Shown: positions 51,403 to 60,411 of the stretch, one piece after another | How the letters are laid out: every line of letters starts with the position of its first letter | Numbering within the stretch: position 1 is the first letter of the stretch | Assembly: GCF_900101435.1 (NCBI RefSeq) | Contig: NZ_FMZH01000008.1 | Location: forward strand, 1-64,000 | Source: Pedobacter soli | GTDB taxonomy: Bacteria > Bacteroidota > Bacteroidia > Sphingobacteriales > Sphingobacteriaceae | DNA length: 64,000 nucleotides | Direction of reading: 5' to 3' | Made by a program: the position numbers and the translations under genes | The notes under the pieces: model-generated | Told to the model about the DNA's origin: nothing | The model's database searches: none | What the model saw: the letters and a program-made list of their open reading frames with translations, nothing else

Positions 51403-53598
51403 ATGATTACTAAAGTTTGGAGATACAGCCACCTAACCCTGGCTGTATCTTCTTTTATTTTTCTGCTACTGGCTGCGGTTACGGGCATTATACTTTCTGC
51501 AGAGCCCATCAGCCAAAAAGTAAAACCTTACGCGGCTGGTAACCTTCAAAATACCGATGTTGCTACGGTTATTCCTATTCTTAAAACCCAATACAGCGAA
51601 ATTACGAGCATTACCGTAGAACAGGGCAGGTTTGTGCTTTTGCAGGCCATTGATAATAATGGTGATGATGTAAAAGCATATATTAACCCTAAGAATGGTA
51701 AAGTTTTAGGAACACCCGGTAAAAAGAATGAGTTTTTTCAATGGGTAACCACTTTGCACCGTTCGCTTTTTCTGCACGAAACCGGTCGGTTATTTATTGG
51801 TTTAACTGCATTTTTGCTTGCGCTTATTGCTATTTCAGGCATTTTGCTCACTATTCAGCGCCAAAGGGGTATCAGACGGTTTTTTGCTAAAATACAAAAG
51901 GACGGTTTTTCGCAATATTACCATGTTATTTTAGGTCGTATTTTACTCATTCCGATTCTGATTATTGCGATAAGCGGTACCTACCTCTCCTTAAATACCC
52001 TCGGTATTTTAAAAACCGTTAAAAGCAGTGTCGATGTAAACCCTGATCACATTAAGGCCAGCCCGGTAAAAAAGCTGAAAGATTTTGAAGTTTTCAAAAA
52101 TATCAGCCTTGCTGAGGTACAGTCGATTGAGTTTCCTTTCTCTGAAGATGTAGAAGATTATTTTATCCTAACGCTTAAAGACCGCGAAATTGCCGTAAAC
52201 CAGCTTACCGGCGAGGTACTGGCCGAAAATAAATATCCTTTTACACTATTATTGAATAATTTAAGCCTTGATATTCATACAGGCAGAACCAATGTGGTTT
52301 GGGCGGTAGTATTGGGCATTTCATCCATCGGAATTCTATTTTTCATCTACTCGGGATTTGCCATTACTTTAAAACGCATATCAAAACGCAGTAAAAACAA
52401 GTATAAAGCTGCTGATTGTAATTTTATCATTTTAACGGGCTCTGAGAACGGCAGCACTCACGGTTATGCCATTGCTTTGCACAAAAGCTTACTTAAGCAG
52501 GGCAAAAAATCGTACCTCACCACCCTGAATAATTACACGCTGTTCCCAAAGGCAGAGCAATTGATTATTTTTACTTCTACTTACGGATTGGGTGATGCTC
52601 CTGCTAATGCGGGCAGGTTTTTAAAAAAGATAACGCAAACCCCACAAAGCCAGACTGTGCATTATTCGGTTTTAGGATTTGGATCAAAAGCTTATCCCGA
52701 TTTTTGCAAATTCGCCTTCGATGTGCACAATAGCCTTTCTAAACAATCATGGGCTACTCCATTAATCGATATCCATACTGTTAACGATAAATCGCCGCAA
52801 GATTTGCAGTTATGGGAAGAGGCTTGGTCGCAAATGAGTGGTATAGAGGTAAATGGACTTTTTACCCAAAAAGCAACGAAACCTAAAAAACTAAAAGATT
52901 TTGTGGTTCAGTCTAATACTGGCCAGACTAGAACGGAAGGCGTTTTCCAGATCCGGTTGAGTGCCAAAGGTAAACTGAAAGCAAAATCCGGCGATTTACT
53001 GGCTATTTATCCTGCAAACGATCATCGTGAGCGATTGTATTCGATAGGAGTAATCGATAACACCATACAGCTAAGTGTTCGTTTACATCCGGATGGTTTA
53101 GGATCGGGATTTTTACATAATCTTAAGTCCGATTCGCTTTTAAAAGCTAAGGTGGTTAAAAATCCACATTTCCATTTCCCTGCAAAGACACCTAAAGTGA
53201 TTATGATTTCGAATGGAACGGGAATAGCACCCTTTTTAGGTATGATTAGCGAAAATACGGCCAAAGTACCTTGCCATTTGTTTTGTGGTTTCAGGGAAAA
53301 TGCTTCTTTCGAACCTTTTCAAACATTTTTGGGAGAGATGAAATTAGCTGAAAAGGTAAGCGATTTGAAAATTGCCTTTTCGCGTGAGGGAAATAAACAG
53401 TATGTAAGCGATTTAATCCGTACTGAAGCTGATTTTGTGGCGCAAAGCCTTGCCGAATCGGCCGTGGTAATGATCTGCGGCTCACTGGCCATGCAAAAAG
53501 ATATTTTACAGATCCTGGAAGAAATCTGCCCGGAAAAAACAGGACAACCTTTATCCTTTTATCAATCGCGAAATCAGGTGTTAACCGATTGTTACTAA
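51403..53598 (+). CDS. PepSY-domain membrane flavoreductase fused to flavodoxin and NADPH reductase modules
   Basis: A 731-residue inner-membrane protein. The N-terminal PepSY/TM part (1-330) has four hydrophobic helices near residues 14-33, 135-154, 174-195 and 300-322 with PepSY domains between. A flavodoxin-like domain follows (about 345-465, ILTGSENGSTHGYAIALHKS, FTSTYGLGDAP). The C-terminal part is a sulfite-reductase-flavoprotein type FAD/NADPH module (RLYSIG for FAD, NGTGIAPFLGM for NADPH). It would move electrons from cytosolic NADPH across the membrane to a periplasmic acceptor, plausibly the adjacent DUF2271 protein. It is used in iron reduction or similar redox work in related systems. 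Confidence 0.88.
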   Translation: MITKVWRYSHLTLAVSSFIFLLLAAVTGIILSAEPISQKVKPYAAGNLQNTDVATVIPILKTQYSEITSITVEQGRFVLLQAIDNNGDDVKAYINPKNGKVLGTPGKKNEFFQWVTTLHRSLFLHETGRLFIGLTAFLLALIAISGILLTIQRQRGIRRFFAKIQKDGFSQYYHVILGRILLIPILIIAISGTYLSLNTLGILKTVKSSVDVNPDHIKASPVKKLKDFEVFKNISLAEVQSIEFPFSEDVEDYFILTLKDREIAVNQLTGEVLAENKYPFTLLLNNLSLDIHTGRTNVVWAVVLGISSIGILFFIYSGFAITLKRISKRSKNKYKAADCNFIILTGSENGSTHGYAIALHKSLLKQGKKSYLTTLNNYTLFPKAEQLIIFTSTYGLGDAPANAGRFLKKITQTPQSQTVHYSVLGFGSKAYPDFCKFAFDVHNSLSKQSWATPLIDIHTVNDKSPQDLQLWEEAWSQMSGIEVNGLFTQKATKPKKLKDFVVQSNTGQTRTEGVFQIRLSAKGKLKAKSGDLLAIYPANDHRERLYSIGVIDNTIQLSVRLHPDGLGSGFLHNLKSDSLLKAKVVKNPHFHFPAKTPKVIMISNGTGIAPFLGMISENTAKVPCHLFCGFRENASFEPFQTFLGEMKLAEKVSDLKIAFSREGNKQYVSDLIRTEADFVAQSLAESAVVMICGSLAMQKDILQILEEICPEKTGQPLSFYQSRNQVLTDCY

Positions 53599-53607
53599 AT
53601 AGATTTT

Positions 53608-53640
53608 AAACCTCGCAGAATTTTGAATCCTGCGGGGTTT
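53608..53640. terminator. bidirectional terminator
   Basis: AAACCTCGCAG (53608-53618) pairs with CTGCGGGGTTT (53630-53640) over 11 positions including one G.U pair. T/A-rich flanks on both sides allow it to serve both the reductase operon and the convergent reverse gene, whose stop codon it overlaps. Confidence 0.75.
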
Positions 53641-54166
53641 ACCTTTTACTTAAAATATCCATAATCGGTTTCAATTCTGCTTTTATCTCCTTGTAAGATA
53701 ATGTTGAAGAAGCAATAGGCTTGGCTAATTTCCTGATCACCTGATCACCATTCAGATAATAGCGTGTTTCTGTAGTGTTTTTAATTTTAAAATCTTTTAA
53801 ATACATCGGCTTATCATAAAACGTTTCTTTCTTGTATAAAAAAAATAGCCCTGCACTATTGAAGTAGTAATCCGCTTCGGCCTTTCCGGTTTCGCCATAA
53901 AAAATGCAATGTATCTTTTTAAGCACACCTTTATTGTAATAACCAGTTACCTCGCCTCCTTCTGCCGACATTTCGAAAACATCTTTTGTTTTCTTTTGAT
54001 AAAAACTCAGTTGCTTGTTGATTAAAGCAAAATCAGATTGGATTTTCCTGATTACTGCCGGAGTATCAATGGGATGATTTGTTGAAGTTTTATCAGCAGC
54101 AAAAGTGTTATTGCCAAAAAAGATAACAGTAATTAATATGATTAGTATTCTCATGTTATTTTTCAT
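53639..54166 (-). CDS. exported protein of unknown function
   Basis: A 175-residue protein with a signal peptide (about 1-23, ending TFAAD). The mature part is a mix of helix and strand (YYNKGVLKKIHCIFYGETGK, YYFNSAGLFFLYKKETFYDK) with no recognised family. Its start overlaps the 3' end of the upstream M15 peptidase gene by about 11 nt, so the two are translationally coupled. The pair is AT-rich compared with neighbours. Met1 or Met5 may be the true start. Confidence 0.7.
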   Translation of the reverse strand: MKNNMRILIILITVIFFGNNTFAADKTSTNHPIDTPAVIRKIQSDFALINKQLSFYQKKTKDVFEMSAEGGEVTGYYNKGVLKKIHCIFYGETGKAEADYYFNSAGLFFLYKKETFYDKPMYLKDFKIKNTTETRYYLNGDQVIRKLAKPIASSTLSYKEIKAELKPIMDILSKR

Positions 54167-54947
54167 TCTTTAAATCTCTTATACTTTTTCCGAAAGTCAT
54201 CTGGAAGTGAGGATAATCTTTAAAACCTTTCCAATTCCCTCCCCATTCAAATCCAAGGTCTTCTCCAATTTTAACAACCTCTCTTGGTAAAATACTCCAA
54301 ATAGCCTGACCTTCTTTAACAATTACCACATCCATAGCTAATGCATAATTATGATAGCTTGAGCCTCCTCTTGCTTTGGTGACAATGTTACCTGGGGTTG
54401 TTCTACCCTGATTGTAAAGTGCGTTCTGTTCAGCTATAGTTCTTAAAGCTTGTACAATTCTTAATTGTATCCGAAGTTCTTCTTCAACTGTATTAATAAA
54501 TTCTCTTGCAGGGTTTTGCAACCTCTTATCCAAAGTCAAAATCCTTTTATTTGTTGCGTCATCCCAAGTTGGTCTTAAATGTTTAGGTAGTCCATTTTCA
54601 ACAAGTAATAACAGCGAATTTGCTTTTTTGTTAAATTTTATTCTTCTTTTTCTATCCCAAAACATTCCCGAATCAAGAGAATAATAATCTATATCTACTC
54701 CACCTTTTGCGGATTTTTTTTCTACGATATAATTTTTATGAATAGTATCAATAATCAAAATTATTGAAGAACTAGGGTATGAACATGAGTTAAAACTCTG
54801 AAATGATTTAAAAGGATCATAAAAAGTAAATAAAATACCTGCATTCCTTTTTTCTTTTAAAGAATATTCCATCATTATATTATTAATGGTTCGACAACTA
54901 ATTACTAAATCACAATAAAATAATAGGGGATAATAAATTAATAGCAA
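54156..54947 (-). CDS. M15-family peptidoglycan peptidase domain protein
   Basis: A 263-residue product. The C-terminal half (about 125-255) is an M15 D,D-/L,D-peptidase of the endolysin/CwlK type: ALRTIAEQNALYNQGRT, the zinc-binding SSYHNYALAMD (His199, Asp206) and WGGNWKGFKDYPHFQ (His247). The usual Gly of SxHxxGxAxD is Ala here. The N-terminal 120 residues are unrecognised and lack a clear signal peptide. The true start may be Met25 or Met26. AT-rich composition and the endolysin-like domain suggest a phage or toxin-type origin. Confidence 0.75.
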   Translation of the reverse strand: MLLIYYPLLFYCDLVISCRTINNIMMEYSLKEKRNAGILFTFYDPFKSFQSFNSCSYPSSSIILIIDTIHKNYIVEKKSAKGGVDIDYYSLDSGMFWDRKRRIKFNKKANSLLLLVENGLPKHLRPTWDDATNKRILTLDKRLQNPAREFINTVEEELRIQLRIVQALRTIAEQNALYNQGRTTPGNIVTKARGGSSYHNYALAMDVVIVKEGQAIWSILPREVVKIGEDLGFEWGGNWKGFKDYPHFQMTFGKSIRDLKNEK

Positions 54948-55136
54948 TTAGAATGCCACAATCATATCTAGACTTTCAACGGTTTAAAACTACAGCTACC
55001 AATACTTATTTACTATATCTAAGTACCCTAATATGTCTTGTAAAACATATTAATATACTCTTTCAAGTACCCGTAGCAAACCTATTAGGAATTAAAATCC
55101 TGAAAGATCTTTGATGAGAAAGGACTGTTTCAAAGA

Positions 55137-56129
55137 TTAGTTAACAAGCAAATGCCCTGGCAACTTAATATCTTTCGAAGTCAGGATTTCGCCTTTATCG
55201 GTAATGATGATGTAACTGTATTCAGGGTATTTTTTAATCAGCTGAGCGCCGGCCATTTTTCCTAAAACCATGGTAGAGGTGCTTAAACCATTAGCCATTT
55301 CGGCACTTGGACCAAATATGGTTACACTGATTAATCCTGTAGCGGGATAACCTGTTGCAGGGTTAATAATGTGCGAATATCGTTTGCCATTAAAAGTTAC
55401 AAATTTGCGGTAACTCCCTGAGGTAACCACTGCACTCTTTTTCAGTGGGATTACCGCCAGCAAAGTATCTTCACGCGTAGGATTGGTAATGCCAATACTC
55501 CAATCATCGCCATTAGGTTGTTTACCCCAGGTACTCATATCACCCGATGCATTCACAATGCCCGCCTTTATTCCCCTGGCAAGCATCATTTCGCGGCATT
55601 TATCGGCTGCATAACCTTCGCCCAAAGCACCAAAGCCGATTTTCATTCCTTTAAGCTTTAAGAAAATGGTCGACTGTTGTTTATTTAAGATGATGTTTTG
55701 GTAACCTACTTTGGCTACCGATCTTTTTATGGTTTCTGCACTGGGCATTTTAGTCATTGTGCCATCAAACTTCCAGATACGGTCCATAGCGGCAAAACTG
55801 ACATCGAAAGCACCTTTCGTAATTTTAGAAAGTGCAATAGCACGCTCCGTTAACGCAAATACTTCGGCACTTACCTTTACCGGTGCAATACCTGCATTTT
55901 GGTTTACCGCCGATACTTGCGAAGTCGTTTTCCAGTCGGAAATGAGATTTTCTATCCGGCTGATTTCGGCAATTACAGTATCAATGTTGTTTTCGGCCGA
56001 GAGCGAATCTACGGCCGAAATGGTAATATCGAAACGACCACCCATTAAAAGTGTGGTTCTTTTTCTAATAATCTGGGCATGGGTACTTAAACACGACAGG
56101 ATTAAGGCAGCTAGCAGTATTCTTTTCAT
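55137..56129 (-). CDS. apbE: FAD:protein FMN transferase (ApbE)
   Basis: A 330-residue exported enzyme with signal peptide (1-18). It shows ApbE motifs: GFGALGEGYAADKC, IVNASGDMSTWGKQ, SYRKFVTFNGKRYSHIINPA and TGYPATGLISV. It transfers FMN from FAD to Thr or Ser in proteins carrying a (S/T)GA(T/S) motif. The DUF2271 protein encoded 4 kb away on the other strand carries such a motif, so it is the likely substrate. A -7 box lies just upstream, giving it its own promoter. Confidence 0.93.
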   Translation of the reverse strand: MKRILLAALILSCLSTHAQIIRKRTTLLMGGRFDITISAVDSLSAENNIDTVIAEISRIENLISDWKTTSQVSAVNQNAGIAPVKVSAEVFALTERAIALSKITKGAFDVSFAAMDRIWKFDGTMTKMPSAETIKRSVAKVGYQNIILNKQQSTIFLKLKGMKIGFGALGEGYAADKCREMMLARGIKAGIVNASGDMSTWGKQPNGDDWSIGITNPTREDTLLAVIPLKKSAVVTSGSYRKFVTFNGKRYSHIINPATGYPATGLISVTIFGPSAEMANGLSTSTMVLGKMAGAQLIKKYPEYSYIIITDKGEILTSKDIKLPGHLLVN

Positions 56130-56148
56130 TTACATCATCAATTCGATG

Positions 56149-56156
56149 CAAATATA
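56149..56156 (-). promoter_or_regulatory. -7 promoter box of apbE
   Basis: On the reverse strand TATATTTG (56156-56149) matches TAnnTTTG, about 20 bp ahead of the start codon. No clear -33 TTG is seen. Confidence 0.45.
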
Positions 56157-56182
56157 CTGCTAAATGCTGGCTCCGGCTATTG

Positions 56183-58369
56183 TTATTGGACCTGTACTTT
56201 TAAAACCACACTGGTTCTGTTACTGTTAACCTCCGGATTAAAACCAACTTTCATTAAGAAATCGCCCGAATATACTTTCTCTTTATCGATAGGGGATTTG
56301 GTGTTAGGATAGAGGTTAATTTCTTCGATTTTATATTTTTTTGCCGGATCTAATCCTTTGAGTTTAATTGGCAAAATAACGCCATTAGTAAACAGGGTGG
56401 CCACATAATAGTTAAAAATTACCGCCTGGTTCTGAGCTTCATCCACATAGGCAATCGAGGCGATTTTGTTTTCGTAAGGATCCTGCAGGCGGTATTGCTG
56501 CCCATGCCAAACAATATCTTTAAAGCCGTTGTAGGTTTGCACTGCATTTTGACTGAAAAGCAGATCATTTTTGCTGAGCTCGTTTACGCGCACATCGTAC
56601 CCCAGTTTACCCATCATGGCCACATCGGTTTTAAATTTAATGGGCTGCTTGCCCATATCGGTAATGTGGTTGTCGACAGCGATAGATGGAAAATAATACG
56701 AATATTCCCACTGGATAAAAATACGGTCGTAGGGGTTAGTGTTATCACTTGGCCAAAACTCGGTGAAGTATTTCAGTGCAGCATAATCTACCCTCGATCC
56801 ACCTCCTGCGCAAAGCATCATGGGTGTTTTAGGGTATTTTTTTCTGATCCGTTCCAGTACATTGTTTAACCCGCGGATGTACTCCAGGTAAAAATGATCC
56901 TGATTTTTTAGCGTTGGCGAATGGGCATTGTAGATGAGTGAATTGCAATCCCACTTGATAAAAGCAAGCTCAGGCACTTCTTTAAAAAGGTCTTCAACTG
57001 TCTGGTACACAAAATCCTGTACTTTCGGGTTGCTTAGATCGAGCACCAGCTGGTTGCGCATGTAATATTCTTTGCGCTCTGGCTGCCTGATTACCCAATC
57101 GGGATGTTTTTCGTAAAGTTCGCTTTTGGGGTTAACCATTTCGGGCTCAATCCAGATACCAAATTTTACACCACTGGCCGTAGCTTCTTTACCCAAAGTA
57201 CTGATGCCGTTTTTGAGTTTTTGCCTGTTATACTGCCAGTCGCCCAGGCCAGATGTTGAACCATTGCGCGGATATTTGTTACCAAACCAGCCATCATCCA
57301 GTAAGAAAACATCAACGCCCAGTTTTTTGGTGTCTTTGGTCAGTTCGTTTAATTTCTCGTCATTGAAATCGAAATAAGTGGTTTCCCAGTTGTTTAAAAT
57401 GGTAGCGCGTTCGCCTTTACCATCGGCTAGCTGGTAATTGCGTGCCCAGTTTTGCAGGTTGCGGCTGGCTTCGCCTTTTCCGTTGGCCGAGTAGGTGTAC
57501 ACAAAGCGTGGGGTAACAAAATTTTCGCCTGCTTTAAGGGTATAGTTTGATGAGAAGTTGTTGATACCGGCGGTAACACGAAGATAATACTCGTCGAAAG
57601 TTTCGTATTCGAGTTTAAAATTACCAGTCCATTCCAGTGATCCTGCAATTACTTCGCCCAGGTCTTCGGTAGCGGGCTGATCGATGGAGAGCATAAACGA
57701 AGAGGAGTGGAGCAGGTTGGTGCGCGTGCCCAGTTTCGAATCGATGGTTTTAATACCATGCAAAAGTTGCTCTTCTTCCGAGCGCATTTCGCGTGTAGCA
57801 CCACTATAATGGCTTTTTAAGAAGAATTTTTTACCGCTCAGGGTAAGGTTGGCCGAAGCGTATTTATTGAGCACCACACTACTTTTCTCGTTGTGTGTAA
57901 TTTCTGCCCATTGCTCAATTACATTTTCGTTGTAATAAGCCAGGTATTTAAGGGTAACCCTGAAATTATATTTCGGGTCTTTTAGTATCACACAGGTGAG
58001 TTTGCGGTTTTGATCAAGCTGTTCTGCTTTTACTTCGCTAAAGGCAAGTATGGTCGATTTATTGCCATCGGCATGCGTTACGCTCAAAGCAGGTTCCAGT
58101 AAATTAACCGAGCCGGAGGCAATGTAAGCTTCGCGTTTATTGAAAAGGTCGTCTGATCCGGGTTTATACTTATCTAACTTCTGAATGCCGGGGTATTCTT
58201 CATCGTTGTTGAGCTTTTTGCCCAGGTAAGTCGATAATACGGACTGATCCTGATCGGTTTCTAAAATGAGTACATTGTTTTTGGTCGCAATTTCGATTGT
58301 TTTCTGGGCATAAGTACTTGCACAGAATACCATCGATAGTAAAAATAGGTTCAGTTGTTTTTTGCTCAT
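56183..58369 (-). CDS. exported alpha-galactosidase (GH36)
   Basis: A 728-residue enzyme with signal peptide (1-21, ending TYAQ), an N-terminal beta-supersandwich (about 25-310), a TIM barrel (about 320-650) and a C-terminal beta domain. The nucleophile is Asp474 in FIKWDCNS; the acid/base is Asp542 in FWPSDNTNPYDR. LLDDGWFG and KFGIWIEPEMVNP are further GH36 hallmarks. It releases terminal alpha-galactose from oligosaccharides such as raffinose or galactomannan fragments. It lies downstream of the SusC-SusD-fasciclin operon but behind that operon's terminator. Confidence 0.93.
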   Translation of the reverse strand: MSKKQLNLFLLSMVFCASTYAQKTIEIATKNNVLILETDQDQSVLSTYLGKKLNNDEEYPGIQKLDKYKPGSDDLFNKREAYIASGSVNLLEPALSVTHADGNKSTILAFSEVKAEQLDQNRKLTCVILKDPKYNFRVTLKYLAYYNENVIEQWAEITHNEKSSVVLNKYASANLTLSGKKFFLKSHYSGATREMRSEEEQLLHGIKTIDSKLGTRTNLLHSSSFMLSIDQPATEDLGEVIAGSLEWTGNFKLEYETFDEYYLRVTAGINNFSSNYTLKAGENFVTPRFVYTYSANGKGEASRNLQNWARNYQLADGKGERATILNNWETTYFDFNDEKLNELTKDTKKLGVDVFLLDDGWFGNKYPRNGSTSGLGDWQYNRQKLKNGISTLGKEATASGVKFGIWIEPEMVNPKSELYEKHPDWVIRQPERKEYYMRNQLVLDLSNPKVQDFVYQTVEDLFKEVPELAFIKWDCNSLIYNAHSPTLKNQDHFYLEYIRGLNNVLERIRKKYPKTPMMLCAGGGSRVDYAALKYFTEFWPSDNTNPYDRIFIQWEYSYYFPSIAVDNHITDMGKQPIKFKTDVAMMGKLGYDVRVNELSKNDLLFSQNAVQTYNGFKDIVWHGQQYRLQDPYENKIASIAYVDEAQNQAVIFNYYVATLFTNGVILPIKLKGLDPAKKYKIEEINLYPNTKSPIDKEKVYSGDFLMKVGFNPEVNSNRTSVVLKVQVQ

Positions 58370-58590
58370 AATTCTTTTAGTTGAACCTCATATTTCAGAA
58401 TAAGGTTCTATTGGTTATATAAATCTTTGGTTTAATGCCGGCATATTCCGGGCGATTAAAAAGCTTAAGCACCAGCGTGTAAAATTGTAAACAATACCGT
58501 TTTGTTTAGCAGCCGAAATTAACAATTACTAAACATAATTTAACCCAATTACACAAAAGTATTTTAATGTCTGGCTTTAATATTCGTCAA

Positions 58591-58623
58591 AAAAGGGCAA
58601 TACCATCCGGTGATTGCCCTTTT
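58591..58623 (-). terminator. terminator of the SusC-SusD-fasciclin-DUF5007 operon
   Basis: A perfect 11-bp inverted repeat AAAAGGGCAAT / ATTGCCCTTTT with an 11-nt loop lies 26 bp beyond the last gene's stop on the reverse strand, with a T-tract included in the arm. It separates that operon from the alpha-galactosidase gene. Confidence 0.85.
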
Positions 58624-58648
58624 CTAAAATAAAATTAACTAACTATTT

Positions 58649-59632
58649 CTACTTTTTGGTAACATCCGGAAATTTTACCTGGATAACGTAGGTACCTTCT
58701 AATTTTAATTGCCACGACCAACGTGGGTTAACCGAAAATGTGCCCAACGAAGCCGGGAAATTATCGACGGTTACAAACTGGCTTGGAATCCGGTAGTACA
58801 TCAAAAATCCCCAATCGGTGGTTGGTGTTACATATTTGGTTAATGGAAATGGCGCTACTTCGAAATCGCAAATCATGGCCGTATCGGTTTTAATTACCGG
58901 GTTAAATTTGGCATAGTTTTCAAAAATCGGCCTGTCGCCCCGGGCGATAATTTCGCCTGCTTTAGGGTTAAAGGTTCTGCCATTTTTGTCTACCATTTTC
59001 AAAATTGCCCTGGCACCATTGTTTGATATTTTGGTGCAGGTAATGGTTGGGTTTCTCATTGGAGTTGCGGCACCCGTAGCATCGTTAAACGCGTTCGATA
59101 CGTTGTCGGTAATCACAAACAAATCTTCTGCCGATGGGTCTACCACGTTAATGGTTGCCAGTTTAGGGTAAAGTTTGGTGCCGGTAACATTAGTCATCTC
59201 TACATCGAATACATATTTACCTAAAGGCAGGTTTGCCGAGGCTTTATTGAAGGTTAACTGTCCGCTGCTTTCGTTAAAATACATGGGCAGTTTCTTTTGT
59301 GTTTCCCTTTTCTTATTCAAAAGTGCAACTGTAGTATCGGTTTCGGCATTGAACGACATCCCGTCTTTGAAAACCACAATATCGTAGGTAGTGGTAAACT
59401 CGGCAGGTGCCGGACTGCCGTCTTCTTTGCGCAGGTTTAGCATTTTGAAGGTATAGGGTGGGGTAGAACCATCAGCGTTAATCCGGTCTGACTGGTACAG
59501 GATTAGCCCCCGCTTGGCGAAAAGGTTATTGTCCTTGTAACGGATACCATCACTTTGGAAACCTTTTTCTATCTTTTTACAGGCTACAACGCTTACCAGC
59601 ATCATAAAGCCTAAAATGTATTTCATTTTCAT
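58649..59632 (-). CDS. DUF5007-like surface lipoprotein
   Basis: A 327-residue lipoprotein with lipobox VSVVAC (Cys18). The mature part is composed of beta strands in two or three immunoglobulin-like units (YDIVVFKDGMSFNAETDTTV, LPLGKYVFDVEMTNVTG). I assign it to DUF5007 from its position behind SusC, SusD and fasciclin genes and its overall appearance, with moderate certainty. It is likely an accessory glycan-binding surface protein. Last gene of the operon. Confidence 0.7.
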   Translation of the reverse strand: MKMKYILGFMMLVSVVACKKIEKGFQSDGIRYKDNNLFAKRGLILYQSDRINADGSTPPYTFKMLNLRKEDGSPAPAEFTTTYDIVVFKDGMSFNAETDTTVALLNKKRETQKKLPMYFNESSGQLTFNKASANLPLGKYVFDVEMTNVTGTKLYPKLATINVVDPSAEDLFVITDNVSNAFNDATGAATPMRNPTITCTKISNNGARAILKMVDKNGRTFNPKAGEIIARGDRPIFENYAKFNPVIKTDTAMICDFEVAPFPLTKYVTPTTDWGFLMYYRIPSQFVTVDNFPASLGTFSVNPRWSWQLKLEGTYVIQVKFPDVTKK

Positions 59633-59702
59633 TGTTTAAATATTAGTATTTAACAAATTTTACCGTATGTGGTGTTAACCGGCTGGTAAATAATCGATTA
59701 AA

Positions 59703-60389
59703 TTAATTGCCTAATGGCTGTGCATTAAAAAACAACCTGTGGTTTCCATTCAAAACATGTATAATTCCGGTACGGGTAATAATCCCCGAGGTCTGACAAT
59801 CAACAGCTTTGTCTTTTTGATTGTCGGGAATTGCGTTCTGATCCAGTTCCTTATCATCACGGGTGCCAATTACTTTGGTATAGGTTACATAATCTACATA
59901 ACTTACGTAAGCGCTGTAATCGAAACTCCTTCTGAATTTAATCATGTATTGCACATTAGGAATCGGGCCAAGGGCACTGTCGTACAGCTTACCGGCCAGT
60001 GTAATCTGGTCGCGGTTAATTTTGCCGGCAAACATGTAGGTTTTTAACGAATCGCTTAATTCTTTCGACGGAATATCTTTTATCCCGAAGTTGAAGTTCT
60101 CGTTACCGGTTTGAATGGCAATCTGGTTTTTCTTGGCGGCAACATAATCTACCACACCGTAGTTGGTGGTTGCAAACAGCGTAATATCACCGTTAACCGC
60201 ATCTTTTAAACCGGCTTTGTCTATCACTTTTACGAGCGAATCGAACTTAGGGTTAGATTTGAGGTAATCGTAAGTGGTCATATCCACATAGGCATTACTT
60301 ACACCTCCATCATTTTTGTAATCGTCTTTTTTGCAGGCAGCAAAAGCTGTCATTACAAGTAAAACGCATATCGATATATAATTTCTCAT
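59703..60389 (-). CDS. fasciclin-domain lipoprotein
   Basis: A 228-residue lipoprotein with lipobox FAAC (Cys19) and one fasciclin (FAS1) domain (about 35-220): TTYDYLKSNPKFDSLVKVID, GDITLFATTNYGVVDYV and the C-terminal GIIHVLNGNHRLFF, equivalent to the usual NGVIHVID motif. FAS1 proteins behind SusC/SusD pairs are thought to bind ligand or help surface assembly. It starts 22 bp after the SusD gene. Confidence 0.88.
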   Translation of the reverse strand: MRNYISICVLLVMTAFAACKKDDYKNDGGVSNAYVDMTTYDYLKSNPKFDSLVKVIDKAGLKDAVNGDITLFATTNYGVVDYVAAKKNQIAIQTGNENFNFGIKDIPSKELSDSLKTYMFAGKINRDQITLAGKLYDSALGPIPNVQYMIKFRRSFDYSAYVSYVDYVTYTKVIGTRDDKELDQNAIPDNQKDKAVDCQTSGIITRTGIIHVLNGNHRLFFNAQPLGN

Positions 60390-60411
60390 GATTGTGTCTT
60401 TTGAATTTTGC

